A model generated the notes under the pieces. It did no database searches, was not told the DNA's origin, and worked only from the letters and a program-made list of their open reading frames with translations. Below are positions 15,076-20,707 of a stretch of 21,420 nucleotides of DNA, piece by piece. The stretch comes from a virus, in IMG/VR virus record IMGVR_UViG_3300038301_000339, positions 1 through 21,420 of that record. One strand, given 5' to 3'. How positions within the stretch are numbered: the first letter of the stretch is position 1; the number at the start of each line of letters is the position of its first letter. Position numbers and translations under genes: made by a program.

Positions 15076-15209
15076 AGACTTCCCTAGATGCCGCAGCGCG
15101 GGAAGCAGCAAGCTCTAGCACCGCCCCGCCAAGCTACAACTGGGTCTACGTGTCTCTAGCAGGTGTGGCTGCCTATTATGCCTATAGCTATTTCACAAAG
15201 GGGAAATGA
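15072..15209 (+). CDS. 45-residue single-span membrane miniprotein
   Basis: ATG 15072 overlaps the stop of the previous gene (ATGA). The protein has a short helical head (SLDAAAREAASSS), a Pro-containing turn (TAPPS) and one membrane span (about 24-41) rich in Tyr and Ala, ending TKGK. It is below usual annotation cut-offs but has the coupling and the anchored plan of its neighbours. Minor virion membrane proteins and small lysis proteins both look like this; the sequence does not decide. Confidence 0.55.
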   Translation: MKTSLDAAAREAASSSTAPPSYNWVYVSLAGVAAYYAYSYFTKGK

Positions 15210-15212
15210 ACC

Positions 15213-16817
15213 ATGCCGATGACAGCAGCACAGCGTAAAAGGATACCCGCAAAAGATTTCGTTTATCCTCGTGAGCGCAAGTACCCAATTAACACGAAGA
15301 AGAACGCTCAAAGTGCGTTGAGTCTTGCTGCTCTTCATGGGTCCCAACTGGGCGGAGCAAAGGGAAAGCAGCTTATAAACAAAGTGTACGGAAGTGTGCT
15401 GAAAAAGTATCCTGCTTTGGCGGAGTCAGATTCCAAGACTATGAGGGCATTTCTTCGTGGGAATAAGCGCAAGAACCCAGGTCACGCTCGCAGTCCAATG
15501 CGGACCCACTCGGCTTTGTATACACACACCGTCTTAGGCGAGCAGGTGGATACATACCTAACAAGGTCAGGCGAAAGGTATAAGGTGTTCATCGTGAGTG
15601 AGGATGTCGAGCTTCCAGGCACCCACTCAAGCAGAAGTGGCGCGGTTTCGGCGGCTAGGGCTTACTTAAAGAAGCGCAAGAACCCCGGTCACGACACCGA
15701 TATTCTGCGACTTGAAGGCGTCGGAGGGCGTTTTCGACAGGTCTCGATTGCTCGTATCAAGCGAATGTCAAAAAGGCAGCTGCAAGAGTACCTTGAGTTT
15801 CGCGGAATGATGGTCAGGGACGAATTGAAGGCTGAACTTCTGGATGATGCCTTGGCGGATTTTCAAGAAGAGGTTAAGTACAGATCTCGCAAGAACCCCG
15901 GTCACGCTCGGCATAACCCACCAAACAATTTGTTTGTGACGCCAAAGAGTTTTGCAGAACTTCAGTCGTACATCGACAGTACTTCGGCACCTGCGAACAA
16001 CATGCTTATTGCTACAGCGGTAATCAATTTCGTGGCATTTGAGACAGGGAACAAGAAAAAAGTTCAAAAGTTTTACCCTGCTCCTGAAACAGAAGCTGAA
16101 TTACAGGCGGTATTTAACGCAGGTGTTCAGGGACGAAATAAAAAGCAAGTAGGCGAAGCGACAACAGTAGCAAACATGGCTCAGAATTTTGCTTATCATG
16201 TGCTGCGTGTTCCTCGAAAGAATCCACGAGAATTTCCTCACCTGCATGAGATGGGACACAAGCGACAGAGCGAGCGTGAAGCAGAGTCAATGGTGAATTA
16301 CGACGTAATTTACGAAAAGAAAACTCGCAAGAATCCCACCTATTCTACTGAGAAGACAAGGCGTTGGAAGGGTGTTGAGTACGTCACTTTTTACAATGAA
16401 GACTCGGCAAGCCCGTTTGCATGGAGTGCTTGGGCGCTTGGTTTTGGCGACTTGGCGACTGGGAGATCCGAAGCCGAGGTGATAGAACGTGCGCGAGGTA
16501 TAATCTCGGCGGGGCACAAAACCCTAGAAGGTCGGAAGGGGATGGCAAAACTATATATCTCCGCCGATGAACAAGCAGCCTACAAAAGAGGTCTGCACAA
16601 GCGGAAGAATCCTGCTCCTACACGCAAGATGGCCCCGGCAGTAAAGGGCCGAGCCGCATTGGTTAAGATGGCCCCGGCAGTAATAAGGAGCCGAGCCGCA
16701 TTGGTTAAGAAAGCCTTCGCATTGCGAGAAAAAACTGGTTCACGAATGTCGCCTCGGACGATCATGAAAGACCCCGCTAAAGTGATTCGCATCTTTGAGA
16801 AAAGGCTGACGCGCTAA
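15213..16817 (+). CDS. Multi-domain protein with six RKNP linkers; N-terminal DUF6582-like domain
   Basis: A 534-residue protein with AAAGGGGA upstream of ATG 15213. It has no cysteine and no membrane span and is very basic. RKNP occurs at residues 86, 155, 226, 335, 372 and 464, three times as RKNPGH, each marking a boundary between different small domains. Domain 1 (MTAAQRKRIPAKDFVYP, then RKYPINTKKNAQSAL) resembles DUF6582, a phage-associated domain. Domain 2 is a beta-rich 55-residue unit; domain 3 includes MSKRQLQEYLEFRGM, loosely SAP-like; domain 4 (about 235-330) is helical; domain 5 (WKGVEYVTFYNED) is alpha/beta; the end is a basic repeat. It may be a DNA-associated internal virion protein or a precursor cut at the linkers. 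These roles are inference. The next gene overlaps by TAATG. Confidence 0.6.
   Translation: MPMTAAQRKRIPAKDFVYPRERKYPINTKKNAQSALSLAALHGSQLGGAKGKQLINKVYGSVLKKYPALAESDSKTMRAFLRGNKRKNPGHARSPMRTHSALYTHTVLGEQVDTYLTRSGERYKVFIVSEDVELPGTHSSRSGAVSAARAYLKKRKNPGHDTDILRLEGVGGRFRQVSIARIKRMSKRQLQEYLEFRGMMVRDELKAELLDDALADFQEEVKYRSRKNPGHARHNPPNNLFVTPKSFAELQSYIDSTSAPANNMLIATAVINFVAFETGNKKKVQKFYPAPETEAELQAVFNAGVQGRNKKQVGEATTVANMAQNFAYHVLRVPRKNPREFPHLHEMGHKRQSEREAESMVNYDVIYEKKTRKNPTYSTEKTRRWKGVEYVTFYNEDSASPFAWSAWALGFGDLATGRSEAEVIERARGIISAGHKTLEGRKGMAKLYISADEQAAYKRGLHKRKNPAPTRKMAPAVKGRAALVKMAPAVIRSRAALVKKAFALREKTGSRMSPRTIMKDPAKVIRIFEKRLTR
16626..16706 (+). repeat. Tandem repeat encoding KMAPAVxxRAALVK
   Basis: Two units, 16626-16664 (39 bp) and 16665-16706 (42 bp), are almost identical apart from a codon-sized insertion and nearby changes, so they arose by recent in-frame duplication. 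They encode a basic Ala-rich helix near the C-terminus of the RKNP protein, resembling histone H1-like tails. Confidence 0.75.
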
Positions 16818-17218
16818 TGGGAACCCCGTCAGCCGCAGGAGTCGCCTTTTTAAAAGGGGATAGAATGCTAGTACTAAAGCGGTCAAAGCATGTGGACGCT
16901 CCAAACACTTGGGCGCTTCCCGGCGGAACGCTCGAAGACGGAGAGACGTATGAAGATGCCGCAGTGCGAGAAGTTGACGAAGAAATTCTCAACGCGCCTG
17001 ACGATTACTTGATTACAGGGGAGTACGCATTCCGTAACCCCCAAATGAATTATTCGATGTTTGTAGCACATTTGCCTACAATGTTTACTCCTGTGCTCAA
17101 CTATGAGCATAGTGCCTACAAGTGGGCTACGCCCCGACAGCTAGACCGACTGAACTTACATCCTGGATTCCGGGCAGGTTTAGAGCGGATTAAGGAGATG
17201 GAAAATGCAGTTTCTTAG
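16817..17218 (+). CDS. Nudix hydrolase (133 aa)
   Basis: ATG 16817 overlaps the previous stop. The Nudix box is G37-x5-E43-x7-R51-E52-V53-x-E55-E56, in GGTLEDGETYEDAAV followed by REVDEE; all metal-binding glutamates are present. The final Gly of the classic box is replaced by Leu (EEILN). The protein has a normal Nudix size. Family members cleave nucleoside diphosphates linked to another group (NTPs, NADH, ADP-ribose, RNA caps); the substrate cannot be read from this sequence. It is unusual to find it amid presumed virion genes. Two ADP-ribosyltransferase-like genes in the window make ADP-ribose or NAD chemistry one possibility. Confidence 0.85.
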   Translation: MGTPSAAGVAFLKGDRMLVLKRSKHVDAPNTWALPGGTLEDGETYEDAAVREVDEEILNAPDDYLITGEYAFRNPQMNYSMFVAHLPTMFTPVLNYEHSAYKWATPRQLDRLNLHPGFRAGLERIKEMENAVS

Positions 17219-17870
17219 TGGACTAGGACGCTATTTTGAGACCCCACAGGCTTATGAGGATGGCGAACGGTTCGACATCACGGGCGTGGACAACAATTAT
17301 CAAGCGCCTGTGGCTGGGCTGGGGGCAAGAGTGCTTGGGCTCACCCACGAGCACCCCCACCATCATCGCTACGCTCGGGGCTATACCCACTTCGGTGCCC
17401 ACGACAGGGCTCCTTCGCAGAAAAGGGTGTCGAACGTGTCGTCCCTTCGTGGACGTGTGAAGGGAGGAATGGGTCGGTACTTCGAGACCCCCGCTGCGTA
17501 TGCAGCCGGTGAGCGTTTTGAAATGGTCGGTGCTGAAGGTGATTATCAAGCGCCTGTCGAGGGTGTTGGTCGTTACTTTGAGGATGCTTATGGTATCGAG
17601 CATGGTGAGCGATTTGACATCGCCGGAGCCAACACAAACTACCAAGCTCCCCTCGTAGGCGGCGTTGGACGCTATATGCTCGACGACACAGCCTTCAAGG
17701 GAGTAGGTGCGATTCCACAAACTACTGTGGCGCAACTTCAAAGAGAGGGCGTGTTAGGTGTTAGCGGATACCGAGAAACTCTCGAAAGCGCGAATCCGTA
17801 CCTTCTTATTGGTGCAGGGGTAGCGTTAGGCGCTTTGATTACTTATGCCGCCCATCGGATGAAGAAGTAA
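17205..17870 (+). CDS. Repeat protein GRYFETP...NYQAP with His-rich insert and C-terminal anchor
   Basis: A 221-residue protein with AAGGAG 8 nt before ATG 17205, overlapping the Nudix gene by 14 bp. Three units of about 31 residues (8-38, 90-120, 122-152) share GRYFETP, GERFD and NYQAP, and a fourth starts at GRYM (155). Each unit follows a G[LVM]G motif (LSGLG at 4-8, VEGVG at 118-122). Between units 1 and 2 is a stretch with seven histidines in 19 residues (48-66), a possible metal site. After unit 4 comes one span (about 198-216) and RMKK. No cysteine. The Tyr/Phe repeats could be a fibrous or wall-contacting part exposed on the virion. No family is recognised. Confidence 0.6.
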   Translation: MQFLSGLGRYFETPQAYEDGERFDITGVDNNYQAPVAGLGARVLGLTHEHPHHHRYARGYTHFGAHDRAPSQKRVSNVSSLRGRVKGGMGRYFETPAAYAAGERFEMVGAEGDYQAPVEGVGRYFEDAYGIEHGERFDIAGANTNYQAPLVGGVGRYMLDDTAFKGVGAIPQTTVAQLQREGVLGVSGYRETLESANPYLLIGAGVALGALITYAAHRMKK

Positions 17871-17871
17871 C

Positions 17872-18489
17872 ATGACGACTCGGAAGGAGAAACTTGTAAA
17901 CGCTGGAGCCGTTGGCTTGGGAGCGTTAGCGGGTTACGCTGTTACAAAGCACTTTGGGCGAGAAGACATGCTCGCAGGATGGGGTGTACTGGGGATCGTA
18001 GGTATTGGAGGTATGCTTCTCCGACCGGATCCTTTAAAGCGATACGGAATGACATCACTCTCCGCCGGACTATTGGCAGGTCTGATTACAGCCGCTTTTG
18101 AGGAAGGGGGATCCTTATCGAACAAGCCTGTAATGACGGGTCCGCCTAGCGTGGACTGGAAGCGGACTTACGACGAAGCAGTCGCCGGATGCCTTGAGGG
18201 GAATGCAGGGGCATGTTCTACCGTGGAACGTCTCAGGAACAGGTTAAAAGGGGCACCCGTCGAGGTCAAGGTCGCTAACCGTGATCCCAGCACTCCTCAA
18301 GTATCTATTGACCCTGCAAGAGCGAATGCCATTTCTGCATGTAATGGAGGAGACGTTCAGGCGTGCTGCTATTTGCAGAACGTAAAGGGCGAGGTTCCTC
18401 CAAAGCCTTGCGTGACCAACACGGCTGCGAAAGCTCGTAATTTCAAGGAGACTGGTGTGAGTGGATACTCGCCTGGGCTCTGCTGTTAG
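17872..18489 (+). CDS. N-terminal multi-span membrane protein with Cys-repeat domain (205 aa)
   Basis: ATG 17872 follows the previous TAA by one base; no clear ribosome site, so coupling is likely. Hydrophobic segments lie at about 9-25 (GAVGLGALAGYAV), 34-50 (LAGWGVLGIVGIGGMLL) and 61-75 (SLSAGLLAGLITAAF). The C-terminal half is soluble and has eight cysteines. Two stretches look related: GCLEGNAGACSTVERL and ACNGGDVQACCYLQ, a C-x-x-G-[ND]-x-x-AC pattern like Cys-containing Sel1-type helical hairpins. The protein ends LCC. Paired cysteines suggest disulphides outside the cytoplasm. No family is certain. Confidence 0.6.
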   Translation: MTTRKEKLVNAGAVGLGALAGYAVTKHFGREDMLAGWGVLGIVGIGGMLLRPDPLKRYGMTSLSAGLLAGLITAAFEEGGSLSNKPVMTGPPSVDWKRTYDEAVAGCLEGNAGACSTVERLRNRLKGAPVEVKVANRDPSTPQVSIDPARANAISACNGGDVQACCYLQNVKGEVPPKPCVTNTAAKARNFKETGVSGYSPGLCC

Positions 18490-18496
18490 GGGAATT

Positions 18497-18817
18497 ATGT
18501 CAACGAGACCACCATGCACTACCGCAGTGAAAGAGGGACCGTGGAACAATCCACAGTTTCCGTATAACCCTCAAGCAGATCAGCCTTGTCCCGAGGGGTA
18601 TCACCGGGTAGAAAAGGAAATGGACATAGAAATTGATGGACGCAAAGTTCAGTATAATTTTTGTGCTCCCATAGGGGCTACTGACTGTAAAGGCTTTGGT
18701 GTCAATGCAGGCAAAGATTTAGACGCTTATTTTGGCGCAAAATCCAACTGGATACTATGGATCGGTGGCGGGATTCTCTCCATCGCACTTATTTCACGAT
18801 GGCGAAATCTACAATAG
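18497..18817 (+). CDS. Small Cys-containing C-terminally anchored protein (106 aa)
   Basis: I prefer ATG 18497, with AGGGGA 5 nt upstream, to the longer frame starting at 18461 inside the previous gene. Four cysteines (PPCTT, QPCPEGYHRV, NFCAPI, DCKGFG) suggest a small two-disulphide domain around a beta hairpin (EMDIEIDGRKVQYNF). KGFG precedes the single span WILWIGGGILSIALIS (about 85-100), and the tail is RWRNLQ. Function unknown; its plan matches the other anchored late proteins. Confidence 0.6.
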   Translation: MSTRPPCTTAVKEGPWNNPQFPYNPQADQPCPEGYHRVEKEMDIEIDGRKVQYNFCAPIGATDCKGFGVNAGKDLDAYFGAKSNWILWIGGGILSIALISRWRNLQ

Positions 18818-18826
18818 GGGAAAACA

Positions 18827-19756
18827 ATGTACATCGAAGAAGGCTCAAACAGTAAAGTGCAGGGCTTAGGACTATCCTGGGACACAATATCGAACGCAGC
18901 GTCCAACGTCGCTAGTGGAGCGCGTGACGCAGCGTCCGACGCCGTTAGTGGAGCGCGTAGTTGGGTACAGGGCACAGCTAGCTCGGCAACTCGTGGGGCG
19001 CGCCGGGAAGCGGAGCGAGCAGCGGGATCAGCGGTCGATAGTGTGTTTTCAGCCGGTAGGCGGATAGGAAGCGGTCGGGCGGGCGGCACCAGGAGCGCGA
19101 ACGATGCCATTAGCTCCTTATTCGGCGGGCAGGAACGGGTCAAGATGCAGAGGGAGGCAGAGGCGGCTGCCGAGGCGGCTGCCGAGGCAGCGCTACGAGC
19201 CGCGAATCCCTCCGCCTATGACCGTGCAGTAAAGAGGGTTGCGATGGAGCTAGGATCACGAAACGCTCTTCCACCGTTGGTCAGTTCCGCAATGATTAAG
19301 AGCCTTGCGGGGCAAGCAGCAAAAAGAAAGGCACCTAGCCTACGCACGTTCTCAAAGCCGTTACTGAGCAAAGGTATTCGTCTTCCTTTCGGCGTTCGAC
19401 CCGGACAGGTTGGACCTGCTCCAGAGCCTATGCCTTTGAATAGGGAGTCTATGGCAGCCCTACAAAGTTTACGCACTCAGAGATCAGGCACATCTTTAAT
19501 GATGCCTGGAGCAATGCCTGGGATGCAGTCAGAACAACCTATGCACCAAATGCCTGATGGTACAATGATGCCTGGAGCAACGCATTCTGAAATGCGCCAG
19601 TACTCATCATCTGCTCCCGAATCACAAGTCGAGATTCCTGGAGCGCCTCCAGCGGCTCCAGCGGCTCCAGCGGCTCCAAAGGCAGATAAAATGCCGTTAT
19701 ACCTGGGAGTCGGACTTGGGGTAGCTATAATCGGGATCCTAGTTCTCAAGAAATAA
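18827..19756 (+). CDS. Late protein with GLGLSW, 11-residue amphipathic repeats, Met/Pro-rich linker and C-terminal anchor (309 aa)
   Basis: ATG 18827 has AGGGGA 9 nt upstream. VQGLGLSW (11-18) matches the gene at 13406 down to the DNA. An Ala/Ser/Arg helix with 11-residue repeats follows (ASNVASGARDA, ASDAVSGARSW), the pattern of apolipoprotein- or LEA-like membrane-surface helices, then a repeated AAE helix (about 110-122). Residues 225-265 are Met- and Pro-rich with a duplicated MMPGA; APAAPAAPK leads into a single span (290-307) and KK. No cysteine. The composition is low-complexity and GC-richer at the start than neighbours. Possibly a membrane-coating or curvature protein of a virion; no family recognised. 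Confidence 0.6.
   Translation: MYIEEGSNSKVQGLGLSWDTISNAASNVASGARDAASDAVSGARSWVQGTASSATRGARREAERAAGSAVDSVFSAGRRIGSGRAGGTRSANDAISSLFGGQERVKMQREAEAAAEAAAEAALRAANPSAYDRAVKRVAMELGSRNALPPLVSSAMIKSLAGQAAKRKAPSLRTFSKPLLSKGIRLPFGVRPGQVGPAPEPMPLNRESMAALQSLRTQRSGTSLMMPGAMPGMQSEQPMHQMPDGTMMPGATHSEMRQYSSSAPESQVEIPGAPPAAPAAPAAPKADKMPLYLGVGLGVAIIGILVLKK
18862..18880 (+). repeat. 19-bp exact repeat, copy 2 (encodes GLGLSW)
   Basis: Identical to 13603-13621 and in the same frame, about 5.3 kb away. Synonymous choices are also shared, so this is a copied segment rather than protein convergence. Confidence 0.8.
18896..18961 (+). repeat. 33-bp tandem repeat (two units) in the 18827 gene
   Basis: Units at 18896-18928 and 18929-18961 share GCAGCGTCC and TAGTGGAGCGCGT with a few changes. 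Each encodes 11 residues, keeping the helical hendecad phase. Confidence 0.75.
19498..19580 (+). repeat. 17-bp direct repeat AATGATGCCTGGAGCAA
   Basis: Exact copies at 19498-19514 and 19564-19580 encode the duplicated MMPGA in the Met/Pro-rich linker. A nearby GCGGCTCCA triplet repeat (about 19651-19677) encodes the Ala-Pro run. Confidence 0.75.
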
Positions 19757-19761
19757 ATGCT

Positions 19762-20031
19762 ATGAAAGAGCCCAAGTCGCAATACATCCGAGTCCTTGAT
19801 GTTCTCGTGATAGGTCCCCTTATGATTTATGGTGGACTTCACTTGAGCAGGGATAAAAGCCAGAGATTGACAGCGCTTGGACTGACGTTTTTTGGAGTCA
19901 CTACCATTGGCTACAATCTGATGAACTACTTTGAAATTCAGAGAAGAGGGAAGCACATAAGCCATGGGAAGATACATTGCCGCAGGGTACCTTCTTCTCC
20001 AGAAAGATTAAAGCGAGCGCAGGAAGGTTGA
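19762..20031 (+). CDS. Two-span small membrane protein, holin candidate (89 aa)
   Basis: ATG 19762 lies 5 nt after the previous stop. Two hydrophobic segments occur: VLDVLVIGPLMIYGGLHL (about 11-28) and LTALGLTFFGVTTIGYNLMNYF (about 36-57), joined by a short charged turn (SRDKSQR). The C-terminus is very basic. The pattern IRVLDVLVIGPLMIYGG with a later TIGYNLMNY is one I recall from uncharacterised phage proteins. Two spans, small size, basic tail and a peptidase gene directly downstream would fit a holin, but so would a structural membrane protein in this operon. Confidence 0.55.
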   Translation: MKEPKSQYIRVLDVLVIGPLMIYGGLHLSRDKSQRLTALGLTFFGVTTIGYNLMNYFEIQRRGKHISHGKIHCRRVPSSPERLKRAQEG

Positions 20032-20052
20032 ATTCTTAAAAAGAAAGAATTC
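20030..20052 (+). promoter_or_regulatory. Hairpin GAATTCTT-7nt-AAGAATTC before the peptidase start
   Basis: Perfect 8-bp arms (20030-20037, 20045-20052) lie between an AGGAAGG site (20021-20027) and ATG 20061. Unfolded, that site is 33 nt from the ATG; with the hairpin folded only about 10 nt remain, a workable distance. This could bridge the ribosome site to the start. Confidence 0.4.
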
Positions 20053-20060
20053 TTAAAGCT

Positions 20061-20705
20061 ATGTTTATGAGAACTAATTCCTCAAAAGGTAGTTTACCTG
20101 TAGTTGTTCTAGGCTCTGCCGCTATTGGCGTCTTGCTCGTCGGACTCTTCAGGAACCGAGGGACTAGGGGAAGAGAAGCGGACGACTTTCCTAGCGCCCC
20201 CGTCTTTACCCAAAACAGAGTCAAAGTCGATGATTACGGTAGCTTATCTCCAAGCGATTCACGTCTCGTTGAAGTGCCAGGAATTAACTCACGAACTATT
20301 GTCGTACATAGCGAGATGGCAGATAGGCTCAATGCTTTAATTCGCGATGCGGGGTCTGATGGATTCCCAGATATTCGTATTGCAAGCGGACATCGCCCCC
20401 ACCGTTGGGAGTCGTGGGACCAGTATGCAGAAGCTATGCGTAGGGAATATGGGTCGGCGGAGGAGGGAAGACAGTGGAGGGCGTATAAAAGTCCTCACGA
20501 GACAGGGCTTGCTGTGGACTTTGGATCACATGGACTCTACCCCTCACGTTCGGGACAGGGACCCTTTGGTCTTTCCAATGAGCAGCAAAAACAAACTCCT
20601 TTTTACAAGTGGCTGAAGGCGAATGCACACAAGTACGGGATTACACCTTATAAACTTGAAGCGTGGCACTGGGAAGCGCGAATACCTTACAAGGACTGGG
20701 TGTAG
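20061..20705 (+). CDS. Membrane-anchored M15 (VanY-like) peptidase
   Basis: A 214-residue protein. One N-terminal span (about 10-30, LPVVVLGSAAIGVLLVGLF) is followed by RNRG, a linker, and a peptidase domain with the M15 zinc motifs: SGHR (H111), SPHETGLAVDFG (zinc ligands H146 and D153) and EAWHWE (E200 catalytic, H203 ligand). Members cut peptidoglycan stem peptides as D,D- or L,D-carboxypeptidases or endopeptidases. The anchor places the enzyme on a membrane, either of the virion (local wall opening at entry) or of the cell (lysis). No cysteine. ATG 20061 has no close ribosome site; a hairpin may bring one near. It follows a two-span protein and precedes the RKNP/ART-like gene. Confidence 0.8.
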   Translation: MFMRTNSSKGSLPVVVLGSAAIGVLLVGLFRNRGTRGREADDFPSAPVFTQNRVKVDDYGSLSPSDSRLVEVPGINSRTIVVHSEMADRLNALIRDAGSDGFPDIRIASGHRPHRWESWDQYAEAMRREYGSAEEGRQWRAYKSPHETGLAVDFGSHGLYPSRSGQGPFGLSNEQQKQTPFYKWLKANAHKYGITPYKLEAWHWEARIPYKDWV

Positions 20706-20707
20706 GC

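Noticed and set aside
17223-17741. 172-residue open frame on the - strand
   Set aside because: Antisense to the repeat protein at 17205-17870, whose internal repeats and anchor show the coding strand.
18461-18496. Longer start for the small anchored Cys protein at 18461
   Set aside because: It overlaps the preceding gene, while ATG 18497 has AGGGGA at a good distance.
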